Source: Mytilus galloprovincialis
Lineage: Eukaryota > Mollusca > Bivalvia > Mytilida > Mytilidae
Direction of reading: 5' to 3'
Assembly: GCF_965363235.1 (NCBI RefSeq)
Contig: NC_134843.1
Span: 90,491,795 to 90,555,794, forward strand
DNA: 64,000 bases
A program made the position numbers and the translations under genes. Below, one piece after another: positions 40,487 to 52,074 of the stretch (its first letter is position 1; the number at the start of each line of letters is the position of its first letter). The notes under the pieces were generated by a model, which was not told the origin of the DNA, did not search any database, and saw only the letters and a program-made list of their open reading frames with translations.

Positions 40487-41090
40487 ATTGACAATGGAAA
40501 TGGGGATTGTGTCAAAAAGACAAGAACCCGACAAAAGAGACAGCCACCAACGGGTCTTCAACGCAGCGAAAAAATATATCACTCAAAAGTGGGCCTCATC
40601 TGGCACCTAATATATCAATAACACATAGCTGAGAGGGTGATAGAGCAGGTTGGTACCCCGAGAAAAAATTGTCAACCGCGGCGAAGCCAAGGTTGAAAAT
40701 GCTTTTTAGAGGGGTACCAATCTACTGTATCACCCTCTCAGCTATGTGTCATTTAATTTATTATACTAAATGTCCTATCATTATTGTCTTTTAAAGATAC
40801 ATTTTATTTTAAAAGTATTTTCTGTTGACGTCACGTACATAGCAACGTTACGGGTACTAGAAAAAAAAAGCAAACGTTAAGCAAGCTGTTTTTTTTTCTT
40901 TATTTATTTTTACCGTCAAAATTAATAATGATAATCTGAGCCAAAATAGAGAACTTAAGCAATGTAAATTATTTATTATCCTTTAAATGATCGATTTTTA
41001 TTTGTCTGGACGAGAGGGTAACATTAAAAAATTTGTCACCCGCTCAGCCATGTGATAGAGTAAATTAACAGCCGTGTATTAGCCAATCAA
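40487..41090. mobile_element. Composite insertion with foldback arms in copy 1 intron
   Basis: 40487-40570 is an antisense piece of the Penelope-like tail. 40621-40659 and 40711-40749 form 39-bp inverted arms with a few mismatches (ACACATAGCTGAGAGGGTGA; inner end GGTACCCC). A related 'cacccgctcagccatgtg' recurs at 41036-41055. None of this is found in the copy 2 intron. No coding frame. Confidence 0.65.
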
Positions 41091-41504
41091 AACATGGTTT
41101 TAACGTAAAGTATAATAAATGAAAATGTGAAATAGTTCAGTGAAAATTCCAAAACATATAAATGAAATAAAATTATATAATGATGCAAGGCTAACGAAGA
41201 CTAGAGGCGTCTCACTTTGGGGTTCGTGTTGTTTATTCTATAGTTTTCTACGTTGTGCCATGTGTCCTATTGTTTGTCTGTTTGTCTTTTTCATTTTTAG
41301 CCATGGCGTTGTCAGTTTATTTTCGACTTATGACTGTCCCTTTGGTATCTTTCGTCTTTTTTAATAGGCGCAAACATGCGATGGGTTTAAACATTTTTTG
41401 TGAGATTTCAACCCTCCCCTGATACCTATAGCCAACGTAGAATAAAGAAACACACAGCAATACGCGCAGTAAAACTCAGTTTGATAGATATTAATTTATT
41501 TCAG

Positions 41505-41834
41505 TGGCTTCAGAAAAACTAGTTTCAATTTCCAAACCAAGCTTTGAAAGTGAATGGTACAGCATACAGGCTCAAAATTACTCTTATCGATTTCTTAAAA
41601 TACAACATGATCTCGGCGAATATCCAGTTAAAGTTGACGTCCAAATTAAAATCCTGGAAAATGGAACAAACTTCATTTTCACTGGAATTGGATCCGCACA
41701 CAGAGATGCACACAGAGATGACGACTGGAATCGCCCTTACGGAGGAGTAGTTTACATATACATTACAAAAGAAGTTATTTTGACATTTCCAATAAAGGAC
41801 AACGATTTCGCTACGGGAGGAGTTGCATTCGCAG
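41505..41834 (+). CDS. Copy 1, repeat-domain exon E2 (330 bp, intact frame)
   Basis: The exon lies between TATTTCAG and GCAG|GTAAAA, phase 1-1, 110 codons. It carries KPSFESEWYSIQAQN, HDLGEYPVKVDVQIKI, NGTNFIFTGIGSAHRD and YGGVVYIYITKEVILTFP. Compared with its paralogues at 54850 and 61690 it has a 12-bp tandem duplication (GCACACAGAGAT twice, 41695-41718), giving AHRDAHRDD. The frame is open, although the gene around it is broken. Confidence 0.8.
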
Positions 41835-42699
41835 GTAAAAAATATCCTAACCAGACTTACAATCTTGCACGGTACTAGACTCGAGTTTTCATGGAAAATC
41901 GTCATTGACACTGGGAACAGAACAGTTAAGGCGAATTCAAATGAGAAGTTGAATAGCATTGAAAACCACTAATTTCTGTTAAGTGTTTAATACAGCGCTA
42001 CGGTAACCTATGTCTGGGTTGAAATCCGTAGTGTTTTGAACAATGAAACTGCTGAATGATACAGAAAACGAACGTATCATTTGGTCGCTTGTGGCGCGTT
42101 GTTTAATTGGTATTCATAATTCATCTTCTTTTTTTATATTGAAAAACGAAATATCCACCCACCTTTTTTGAGCGCCAAAGTGGTTAGTAAACTAATCATA
42201 TAAACCCGTATATAATTTGGTGACACCTATCAACTAGAACATGTTTTCCTGTTCCTAAGGTGTAAACAGTTTTTAAGTAATAGTTCTCTTTGTTGAACTT
42301 AGTGTTGTGTCTGTTTATTTAACGCATCACTGTAAATATAACGGAATTTGATGAGACTGTCATTAAAGTGAGAGGGTTAGCGCTATAGAACCAGGTTTAA
42401 TCCACCATTATCTACATTTGAAAATGCCTTTACCAAGTCAGGAATATGACAGTTCTTGTCCATTCGTTTTTGATACGTTTTGTTATTTGATTTTGCCATG
42501 TGATTATGGACTTTCCGAATTGATTTTCCTCTAAGTTCAGTATTTTTGTGATTTTCTTTTTATGCAGAGGTGCTAAATTTATTAACGAACGTATTTTGTT
42601 TTAAAGCAGTACGCAATGATCACGGTGTCCTTTAAATAATTAGTAAAGATGATTAGAGAAGTTTCGTTGAGAGTAACATAACAATACATTTGAGAATGA

Positions 42700-43330
42700 A
42701 AATGGGGAATGTGTCATGAACTTGAAATTAAGGATACCACTGATACCAGAAGGACTGCTTCATACCTTGATCTTTTCATCAATATTGACGTAGATGGACG
42801 ACTTCACACGAAAATCTATGATAAACGGGGGACGATTTCAACTTCCCAATTATCAATTTCCCATTTCTCAGCAGTAACATACCCTCTGCCCCTTCGTATC
42901 GTGTTTACATATCACAATTGATACGTTATTCTCGTGCTTGTTCACACTATACGGACTTTATATACAGGAGTGTGCTCCTTACGCAGAAACTGCTCCAACA
43001 AAGTTATGAGGAGGACAGATTAAAATTGACACTCCGTAAATTTTATGGACACCATCACGATTTGGTGGATCCATACGATGTGTCGTTGACCAAACTAGCT
43101 AAGGACATTTTTACCACATGGTAGATTGTGGTTTGTCATAATGTCGTCTAATCTTTTAATTAATTACCAAACGTGACTTATTCCCGATTGTGACTGTTTT
43201 GCCGAGTGTGAACTCGCATTACTATAAGACGTGGTACGGTACTTGTCTATCCCAAATTCATGTATTTAGTTTAAATGTTTAATGTTATATTTGTAATTGT
43301 CATTGGATTTCGTCAAATGTGTTGACGTAT
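42700..43330 (+). mobile_element. RT C-terminal fragment inserted in copy 1
   Basis: It reads ASYLDLFINIDVDGRLHTKIYDKRG-type sequence (given as ASYLDLFINIDVDGRL and HTKIYDKR), homologous to LDLDIYITNGKLNTKIYDKR of the Penelope-like element but from a different family. It then reads frame-shifted RKFYGHHHDLVDPYDVS and a stop at 43122. The following sequence to 43330 resembles the family-B tail. It is absent from copy 2 at the equivalent point (about 56710), so it inserted after duplication. Confidence 0.7.
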
Positions 43331-43859
43331 TTTCTATTATATTTATGTGTTATGACAAAGAAAATTAATCACCGCCTTCATTTATTAGATTTGATTTCGT
43401 TCAACGTAATCAGTACGATATTTTACGTTTGAAGTTAGATTCAAAACAAACCGGACATAGTTTTATAATATAGTTAATTGCTACCTTAGTTTGATATTGA
43501 TAAGTATTAAAATGTGCTTTGTTATTAAATGCAATATCAGTATTTAGTTCAAATATATAATCTTAAATCAATCCTAATTCTATCTTATTCATTCTTATTT
43601 GACATGTTTGACGTCATTTTTCATTTTTTGATGATCTGTTTTACAAATTCAAATGACGTCATTTTTTCGTCATTTTTCAGTTTCAAATAGGACGTCACTT
43701 GGCGTTGAGGTTTAAACTTATTCGGATGTGTCTACTTTTGTGTTTCAAATGTCTGGTTATGTAAATGTACATCTTTTGAATATTCATTTTATAAAATTTA
43801 CTGTTTGCAAAAGTATAAATTATTCTAAATTATAGGGATTTTTTGGTAACTAACAGAAA

Positions 43860-44548
43860 ACCCTTGCCGTTTTTGGCACAAACTTTTTGATCTTTTGGTC
43901 CTCGATGCTGTTCATCTTTGTACTCGTTTCGGCTTTCAAACTTTTGTATGTGGGCGTCACACGTAGGTCTTGTGTGGACAAAATACACTTCTGGCGTATT
44001 AAAATTTTGAACTTGTTACCTTTTGTTGGCTGTTGTTCGTGTGATTCTTTGTCAATTGTGTTCTCCAATTTATTTATATTGTAGTCCTGTGTTGTCATTT
44101 TGATGTTATATTTCACATGGCCATAAAAGTGCGAGGTTTGGCATGCCACAAAACCAGGTTCAACCCACCATTTTTTCCTTTAAAAATGCCCTGTACCAAG
44201 TCAGGAATATGGCCATTGTTATATTATAGTTCGTTTCTGTGTGTGTTGCATTATAACGTTGTGTCGTTTGTTTTCTCTTGTTTTTGAGTGTAGATTCACA
44301 TTGCGATAAGACGTGTCACGGTACTTGTCTATCCCAAATTCATGTGTTTGGTTTTGATGTTATATATATATGTTATATTTGTTGTTCTCGTGGGATTTTG
44401 TCTATGTGTGTTACATTTTAGTGTAATGTCGTTGTTCTCCTCTTATATTTAATGCGTTCCCCTCGGTTTTAGTTTGTTACCCCGATTTTGTTTTTTGTCC
44501 ATGGATTTATGATTTTTGAACAGCGGTATACTACTGTTGCCTTTATTC
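43860..44548 (+). repeat. Family-B repeat with degenerate hammerhead at its start
   Basis: It matches 15335-15945 and, inverted, 24530-25045. Near 43955-44005 a decayed hammerhead remains (GGGCGTCACACG..., CTTCTGGCGTATT), with the CTGATGA box replaced. The repeat ends with 'actactgttgcctttattca', only a few bases before exon E3 of copy 1. Confidence 0.75.
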
Positions 44549-44554
44549 AAAGAG

Positions 44555-44659
44555 ATAACAAACCGACCAAAGAACAGATACCAGCCTGTTTACTGGCCAG
44601 TCACATGTTAGGAACTATTTCTTGGTCATTAGTCATAGAGATGAAAATCAGACCAAATG
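44555..44659 (+). CDS. Copy 1, repeat-domain exon E3
   Basis: 105 bp, phase 1-1, from CAAAGAG|AT to AAATG|GTGAAA. It reads NKPTKEQIPACLLASHMLGT and ISWSLVIEMKIRPN. The HMLGTISWSLVIEMK stretch matches HDLGEYPVKVDVQIK of E2, so E3+E4 form one divergent repeat. A family-B repeat abuts its 5' side, so its original acceptor context may have changed. In copy 2 the matching exon has lost its donor (GT to AT) and part of its 5' end. Confidence 0.55.
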
Positions 44660-44738
44660 GTGAAATATAAAGCAGGAAAACAATAAATGACAATGTATTG
44701 TGGCATATGTTTTCATAAACGAAATAAATATATTATAG

Positions 44739-44882
44739 GGTCTCGCAACGACTATAAAGGACCACAAAATGTTCATTTAAATGGACCTTACATGAATGGT
44801 GCTGCCAAAGTAAGAGTGTGGCTTGCAAAAGACTTTCCATTGGCAGCTGTTAATAAAACTGTTTATATTAACATGATTAATA
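44739..44882 (+). CDS. Copy 1, repeat-domain exon E4
   Basis: 144 bp, phase 1-1, from TATTATAG to AATA|GTAAGT. It reads GSRNDYKGPQNVHLNGPYMN and GAAKVRVWLAKDFPLAAVNK. Paralogue of 56891-57025, with three extra codons near the end. It follows E3 in phase. Confidence 0.7.
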
Positions 44883-45132
44883 GTAAGTACAATGAGGTAT
44901 AATTAACAGCCATTGCTGGTGATAGAACCAAGCGATACATCAAATCAAAATTTATATTTCTTTTTAATCCAACAAATTCAAAATATGAGAAGCATTAACT
45001 CATGGAAAGAAGGAAGAAGGAATAATCTAAATTCTTCATTTTTGGACACAGTGATGAAACAAGCTATAATTTAAGTTTTAAAATTTTTCCGGATATCAAT
45101 TATCTTTTATTGGCATTCAAACTGATGCATAT

Positions 45133-45690
45133 TACGATAAAAAAGAAGATGTGGTATGATTAACAATGAGACAACTCTTCACAAGACTGACACAATTTAT
45201 TACTTTAGGTTATCGTAAGGCCTTTAACTATTGAACAAGACCATATTGCATACTCAGCTATAAAAGGCCTCGAAATGATATATGTAAAACAATTGAAACA
45301 AAACCATTCAAATTAAAATAAAAAAATCAATCGGAAAGTCCTTTATCAAATGGCAAAATCAAATGACAAAACACAGCAAACGAATAGACATCAACTGTCA
45401 TATTCCTGACTTGGTACAGGCATTTCCAAATGTATAAAATGGTGGATTAAATCTGGTTTTATAGCGCTTAACCTCTCACTTGTATTACAGTCGCATCACA
45501 TTCCGTTATATCTACAACGATGTGTGTACAAAACATACATGATAGGTAAAATATGCAAAATATGGATATAGCAGTCATCACTGTGTTACAATCTCAAAAC
45601 AAACAATCATTTACAAAAAAGCACAAAAGCATCTATCAAATTAAAAAACACATTCATTGCTTCGCGTGTCTGACGTCAGAAAACGCAAAC
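45133..45690 (+). repeat. Family-A then family-D repeats in copy 1 intron
   Basis: 45133-45300 is a diverged family-A copy (AAAGAAGATGTGGTATGATT). 45340-45690 is family D ('tcctgacttggtacaggcat', 'taaacctctcacttgtatga'-type sequence, 'atgataggtaaaatatgcaa'). Related D copies lie at 7625-7960, 34080-34390, 42360-42570 (minus) and 55185-55430. Confidence 0.65.
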
Positions 45691-45937
45691 GTCACATAGG
45701 AAGAAATTTTGTCGTTCAATGTTTATTAAAACAAATGATAATTTCACATGGGAAATGGTGGTTTAAAGAATTAAAAAAACAAAAGTTATGTTAGAATTAA
45801 TTTTAGAAACAGACCGAGATTTAAAGTTGTCCAGAAGTTATCTAGAATTTATATGAGTCCACATATGGTCAATAACACTACACGAGTAAAATGATTTTTT
45901 CGTTTGTCGTTCAAAGTATTTTTAAATTTATAATATA

Positions 45938-46056
45938 ACAATAACATAATGATATATAATAGAACAATAACATAATGATATATAATAGAACAATAACATA
46001 CTGATATATAATAGAACAACAACATACTGATATATAATAGAACAATAACATAATGA
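45938..46056. repeat. 26-bp minisatellite, about 4.6 units
   Basis: Units start at 45938, 45964, 45990, 46016 and 46042; the unit is of the form ACAATAACATAATGATATAT plus AATAGA. Each unit differs by at most a few bases. The 84-codon minus-strand frame across it is an artefact. Confidence 0.85.
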
Positions 46057-46652
46057 CGGTATCTTTTAAAGTACAGAGTCACGTTATAAGAACCAAAAAA
46101 CACAAAAAGCCGAGTAATTCATGTACATTTGACTATTTACTAGTATTGCTTTGTAGGCTGTATTTCTTGCGTTTTCGTCTTTTATCAATCTGCGTGTACA
46201 CTGTGTGGATCTCTCTTTGACTTATATGTAATGGTTGTCACTTACCTAATTTCCGCATTTGTTATAATATAAAAAGAATAGCAAAAATACCACGCTTCTA
46301 GTAAGATTTAAAAGAGGAAGTCCATTAAAATGACAAATAAAATGTTTTCAAACAATGGAATTAGTGGAAAACAACTGTCTGTTCTTAAAATGGTACATGC
46401 GCTTTTCGACATAAAATAAGGATTAAACCTGATATAGGTTTTAAACATTCAATTTGTATACCAGATGGTGACATTTCCGATATATTGACAAAATTGGGTG
46501 ATATACTATAGTTCTATTAGAATTATAACAATTAAGATAAGAGCACGATTTTTTACTTATAACTACATGACCGACAAGGAATCATTAATTTGTAATGGTT
46601 TTTTTTTATTTGTATTGTTCAACCTCCAAAATAACAATTGATTCATTTTTAG

Positions 46653-46754
46653 CATCGCTAAACTTCAAAGAAATACACCATGGCTTGGGAATGTATCCTG
46701 ACATATTGTCTGTTCAAATAATGCTGAGTGATGGAAATATATCTGACGCCCAAG
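46653..46754 (+). CDS. Copy 1, repeat-domain exon E5
   Basis: 102 bp, phase 1-1, between CATTTTTAG and CAAG|GTATGC. It reads ASLNFKEIHHGLGMYPDILS and VQIMLSDGNISDAQ. HHGLGMYPDILSVQIML matches HDLGEYPVKVDVQVKI of E2, so it starts another repeat. Confidence 0.7.
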
Positions 46755-46835
46755 GTATGCATTGATAATAATAATACGAAGAATTTTCGTTCAAGGAACC
46801 TATGAGTATACATGCTTATATAGTTGATAAGTATA

Positions 46836-46994
46836 GATTATCGGGTTTTCTACACATTGATATCGTAAAATATCAGCCGCGAGCCACAATTTGAACCGTT
46901 TTGGCGAGTGAGCGTAGCGAACGAGCTAAACAGTTTCACTTTGTGTCGAGCGGCTGATATTTTACGATATTGATACGATGAAAACCCGATTATC
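46836..46994. mobile_element. Foldback / MITE-like palindrome
   Basis: Arms 46836-46880 and 46950-46994 are inverted copies (CGGGTTTTC ... ATATCGTAAAATATCAGCCG), with one mismatched block of about nine bases. The loop contains GCGAGTGAGCGTAGCGAACG. It is absent from the matching intron of copy 2, so it inserted after duplication. Confidence 0.8.
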
Positions 46995-47334
46995 TGTTCT
47001 ATTACTGTTCTTTTTCCCTATTCCTAAGACAGGGTTACGCTTGACAAAAGCAAGCTGATAACTTCTCCTCTCACATTGTGACGTCGCTGATAATGCCTGG
47101 TCTTGTTATGAAGTCTTGATACGAGAATTACTGAACGAAAGAGCAGGGTGATATAGGCGTAGGGAAGAACGATAAGAAGTTTTATGAGTAAAAATTATTG
47201 TTAAGAATACACCGAATGAAGTTATATCAAGTCTTTTTCAACTAATTACAATTTCAGACGATTATTATTTTGCTAAAATTCTTTGTTTTCAAACAAGCAA
47301 ATTGTCTAATGATTATTATATATTATTTTTGAAG

Positions 47335-47415
47335 GATCGGTTTTAGAAGAAAATAATAATAGTGGCACACGAGGAGTGGTGTACGGATATGATGATCATA
47401 AAATACGAATATGGG
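47335..47415 (+). CDS. Copy 1, repeat-domain exon E6
   Basis: 81 bp, phase 1-1, from TTTTTGAAG to ATGGG|GTGAGG. It reads GSVLEENNNSGTRGVVYGYD and DHKIRIW. RGVVYGY...IRIW matches GGVVYIY...ILTF of E2. It has one codon more than its copy 2 counterpart. Confidence 0.7.
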
Positions 47416-47835
47416 GTGAGGATATTTGTTCAAATCTTTGATAGTTACATTCATCTATTTTTTACATCTTTATCAAGCTGTTGTTGAGTGACAATTAGTT
47501 AATTACACACTCACAAATGGCAGAACGTTCTTTCATTTAGGAATATATAATAATGTACGTATTATATTGTCCTGAACTAGGGTGGTTCTCTCCGTAGAAT
47601 ATTCACTATGCCTTCGAAACATGCAAGGTCAACATAATATAGAATGGCATAGATTTTGTTTGAAACAAAGTTAAAAACCAAGTAATTGCATTGATGAAAT
47701 CCATTTAGACCGTTTTCAACGACCCAGTGAAAAACTGCAGACGTAATAGTAACTCTTGAGCAATTGAATTAGCAATATTGCGTCAAACTACCGGTATATT
47801 TTTGTCAAATACAGGTCTTCATTTTTACATTAAAG

Positions 47836-48043
47836 GGAGCAAATATGCTGTATTTGGAGCATCAGACGGCTGGGGTTATTCAAGGACGATACAGAAGGAA
47901 CAGCTCGCATTCTAGCGTGGAAAACCAATAAACGGGGTCGTATTTTTCACAAAAAATTCACAGTTAGTAAATCCTCCAAAGAAGAATCTGTATTGAGATT
48001 TCCACGTTACTACGATCTGTCAAATTATCTGATTAAAGTACAG
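47836..48043 (+). pseudogene. Copy 1, exon E7 with 1-bp deletion
   Basis: 208 bp against 209 bp in copy 2. One base is missing after GACGGCTGGG (near 47876), which shifts the frame into a TAG a few codons later. The rest of the exon aligns closely with 59490-59698, including the donor. Confidence 0.8.
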
Positions 48044-48405
48044 GTAAGGGATCAACCCTGATTGTTGCTGATTGTTAACGTTCTACATAGACTTTCCTTA
48101 GTTTTAGCTGGTGTTTTTATCTGAAAATTTGGAATTAATTATTACAAGTTGATTTGGTTATATTCAACAACCCATGAGGATTGTAACACGTCAATACAGA
48201 CAAGTATAAGTAACACTTTAGATAACAGGAAAAAATGAAAACAGCCATTAGAACTTGTTCACTGGTGTATGTTCTTCTATTAACCAGTAGTTCTGTATTT
48301 TGTTATATTCCTTCAAGATAGCTTAAACGATAAAGGGAAATGAAATAACAAAAGATAATAAAAGAATGAAAACAATCATCTAGTGTAAAACATTCTACAT
48401 TTCAG

Positions 48406-48653
48406 ATTAAAGTACCTGATGGTGACAACAAAAATATGATATTTCAGTCGGTAGGATCGTCTATTGCAAGTGGTATCAAACTGTTTAGTGGAATTGTATA
48501 TGTATATACTACAACGGAAATTTTGTTCTGGAAACCAATTAGTTATAACGGGCATATGTTTTTTTATTGGAGATGTTTTTGGTTCAGAACATCATAGGCA
48601 GATATGCGATACAGTTGAATTACACATAGAAGTCTATTATCTGAAATCAAAAG
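48406..48653 (+). pseudogene. Copy 1, exon E8 with 1-bp insertion
   Basis: 248 bp against 247 bp in copy 2. An extra T in the T-run after GGGCATATG (about 48558-48565) shifts the frame out of FFIGDVFGS. The 5' part is open (NMIFQSVGSSIASGIKLFSG). Confidence 0.8.
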
Positions 48654-49429
48654 GTATTTATCCATACATGTATAAGAGTTGAAAAAGATAAAATGCATTT
48701 GACAAATCAAGAACTAGGAAAGATAAATCAAAATAAGAAATTGAATGTATTATTTAGTAATGATACTTAGTACTTTGAATTTGTTTCCTCATTTACCTCA
48801 AAACAAAATAGAATGATAAGGATATTCTTCTAAATAGTCAGACTGTCACTGCAAAGTTTCATTTTAACTATCATATCAAGGATAGAATAATATGTCAAAA
48901 CTATAGTGTGTGGAATAATGCCTGTTCATTCAACTAAGATAATATAATATGTGTTATATTCATAATTTATTTATGAACGAAATACCCAAGTATAATTAAG
49001 GTCAAATATCATTTAGAACAAACAGACAGTATGATTCTTCCCTTGGTATCTTCTGTATCTCAAACAAAAATAAAACACTACTGAACACTACTTGGTAATT
49101 ATTTACAAACCGTCTCTTATATAATAATTTCGGATTATATGTCTAAATATCTTTAGAATTTATACAGTTTTTATTTCCTTGTCTGAAATATAAAACACTT
49201 AAAAAGATAGTGTAACTCTTGTCCAAATAATTATGACGTCTGTCAAGGCTATTTTAATGTTTGTCTGGGACGCCTTCCTACGACGTCATAACGCTGAAGC
49301 CATTTTTTACGTCTGGAGTTGGAGAGCAAGTTTTGGGGGGAACTTTTACACCTAATTTTGACAAAAACTTTCATTGCCGGTTAGAAGTTTTTACATAGTT
49401 ACAAAGTCCTACCGTTTTTGTGCTTAAAC

Positions 49430-51120
49430 ATCATACAAGACTAACAAAGGCCAGAGGCTCCTGACTTGGGACAGTCGCAAAATTGCAGCATGTTTATGAG
49501 ATCGCAGCCCTTCCCCTATACCTCTACCCAATGTAGAAAAGCGAGTCATACCAACATTAATAAATGTGTTTATATCCTATACGAAGACTCTATGAGTGAA
49601 TCAATATCAATACTAAGATATGTCATCTTTAATGACATGACAACATTATCGTAGCTATATCCCTTCTCAATAAATCTCTTTAAAGGTTTGGTTAAATTTT
49701 GAGGTGAATGTCGACGTTTTTGTTGTTTGCTAAGAATATTACAATTAAAGATTGGATGTGAAAAACCTGAAGGTATAAGATGCCTGCATTTAGGAATGAT
49801 GTCCTTGTACCGATGATAAAAATTAGTAAAAGTTTTGACTAGTTTGTGATATCAAAAACCCTGATGGAACAATTTTTCAGTAAAACAGACATTTGTTTCG
49901 TTCAAATCAAATACACTGTTACATACACGAGCGAATCGAACAAGTTCAGATACATAATCATCATGAGATGGTGATAAGGGAAAAATGAATAATTAACAAT
50001 AGAAAATGACAAATCATCTATTTTGTCACACATTTTGATATTAAGCCTTTCGTTAAAGATATAGATGTCAAGATCCAGGAAAGGGTTCTTTGTTATTATT
50101 AGTATTATTGAAATTTAACCCCGCCACATTATTTATGTATGTTCTGTCCCAAGTCAGGAGCCTGTTATTCAGTGGTTGTCGTTTGTTTATGTGTTACATA
50201 TTTGTTTTTCGTTCATTTTTTTTACATAAATAAGGCCGTTAGTTTTCTCGTTTGAATTGTTTTACATTGTTTTATCGGGGCCTTTTATAGCTGACTATGC
50301 GGTATGGGCTTTGCTCATTGTTGAAGGCCGTACGGTGACCTATAGTTGTTAATGTCTGTGTCAATTTGGTCTTTTGTGGATAGTTGTCTCATTGGCAATC
50401 ATACCACATCTTCTTTTTTATACAGTTTAGTAAGATGGCTCTCTTTACTGTATATACTGAAGGTATCTTTATTGAGAACCAATTATCATCCAAATATCTA
50501 AATTATTAATATTTTGTATCAGATGTTGTTTCCATTGGTCTGTGCTGATTGAATCACAAATTGTAACTCATATCAATACAAAAACAGGTCCACAACGAGT
50601 GGTGCACAGTAAGTCCCCATAATAATTCCGATAACTTGAAGATATACGGAATCTCAAAAGCGAACAAAAATGGTATTTAGCAAAAATTCAAGGGCAGTTA
50701 TAATATCAAAGCAGGTCATATTGGCATAATTCTTTTGTTTGATATTACTAAAACATGACATAAAAGAGTTGGAATATATATAATGGCATTCTGGCTTTTT
50801 TAATGCCTATTGAATTATGTATGTGATTTTTGTCTTAATCGGATTATGAGGCAAAGTCGTATATAGGGTATACAAATCAAATATTTTAACACTCTAAAAG
50901 TAATTAATTCCACTCAAAGGTTTCATTTGATTTATTATTACCAGTTTTTTTTATTGTACCAAGTGTACAAGTAAGTAGAATAAAATATTAAGCAGTGGGA
51001 CAATATCTTGAAGAAGAAATAAATATATATGTGTAAGGTGTTTTGTGCAACTTCGTTAGCCAGTTTATATTTTGTTCTGTGTGTAGATAGGTAGCTCAAA
51101 GTTTATGTTTATTACAGATG
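49430..51120 (-). mobile_element. Antisense Penelope-like fragment (duplication block 2), split by a family-A repeat
   Basis: It matches 37331-38490 but also keeps 3' tail sequence (49430-49560) and the RT C-terminal region (49600-49720). At about 50095-50425 a family-A repeat is inserted on the minus strand; block 1 has no such insertion at this point. The nesting dates the A insertion after the duplication. Confidence 0.8.
50100..50425 (-). repeat. Family-A repeat nested in Penelope-like fragment
   Basis: Reverse-complement copy from AAGAAGATGTGGTATGATTG (right end) to 'taaccccgccacattattta' (left end). A near-complete, fairly well-preserved copy. Confidence 0.85.
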
Positions 51121-52013
51121 TAACTTTCCGAACATGCCAATTAAAATGTTGAAACGACAAATAATAAATATGAAAAAAATAAAAATTTAAAGTTCTTTAT
51201 TCCGTTATTTCGTTATTTTGAGGATAATTTGTAGGTCCTTCAAGAAAACATCAAGTCAAAGAAAAAAGATATCATATTTTGAAAGTATTCAATTTCATCG
51301 TTTGATACTTTATGGGTCGAAGATAAGGCTTGAAATGTAGAAGAGGATAATTAATGAATAACAAAACATGTATGAAAATTTGTTAAAATAGCTTTTATTT
51401 GAGATCTTATTATGAGTCTACAGTTGTCAAAAATATCTTCCGAAAATAAACCCTTAGAATAACACATGTATCTTCAATGATAACTATTAATGAATGGTTT
51501 CAAATGTGCTTCATCAGCCAGCAACTCACCAACAGCGGGTTTGAGCCTCGTGCTTTATGCATATATTAGAACAACATCAAATCAGACAAATAAAATAGGT
51601 AAACGACTTTGTAACAAGTATGAATAAACCTGTTGATATACTGTCAGAGAAGGTAAAAAAAAAATTGGAAGTCATCCACATGTATTTTTTATAGTATAAT
51701 TAATTAAACGCTAAAAATTGTTATCAACAATCGTTAAATAGAAGGTAAACCAATTTATAAACTATCTGTAATCTTACATGCCTATTTCGTAAATTTCCAA
51801 ATAGACAAATTGGAAACTTAACATCGGTGTATTATTATGATATCTTATCATTGATAACCAATTCATAATTAAACAGAAAATATAAATGCATATGAAACTA
51901 TTATCATTGTTAAATCGTTAACTTTTCTGAAGGCTTGTCAGGTGACTTTTTCAAAATGTTTTTTATATATGTACTAAGATTTTGTTCATTTCTTAATTGC
52001 AGAAAGAAGGAAA

Positions 52014-52074
52014 ATGTTGTTTTTATGTCTATGGACATTACATATTCTAATTAATTTAGTCAGTGGAAATATAG
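52014..52074 (+). CDS. Copy 2, signal-peptide exon
   Basis: ATG 52014 begins MLFLCLWTLHILINLVSG, a typical hydrophobic signal peptide with a small residue (Ser-Gly) at the likely cleavage site. The donor is ATAG|GTAGGC in phase 1. TTAATTGCAG at 51993-52002 just upstream may be an acceptor from a non-coding exon. A TATA-like AAATATAAAT lies near 51878. Confidence 0.75.

Larger units (their letters stand above)
39441..48653 (+). pseudogene. Copy 1 of repeated-domain secreted protein gene, pseudogene (whole span)
   Basis: Exons: 39441-39501 (signal), 41505-41834, 44555-44659, 44739-44882, 46653-46754, 47335-47415, 47836-48043, 48406-48653. The last two are 208 and 248 bp, against 209 and 247 bp in copy 2, so both are frameshifted. 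The signal exon has TAA at 39465 where copy 2 has TTA. Three independent disabling changes argue for a pseudogene rather than a single assembly error. Exon borders and phases are otherwise intact, so decay looks recent, or some exons may still be used in other transcripts. Confidence 0.8.

Noticed and set aside
45849..46103. 84-codon minus-strand frame rich in Tyr/Val
   Set aside because: Generated by the 26-bp minisatellite.
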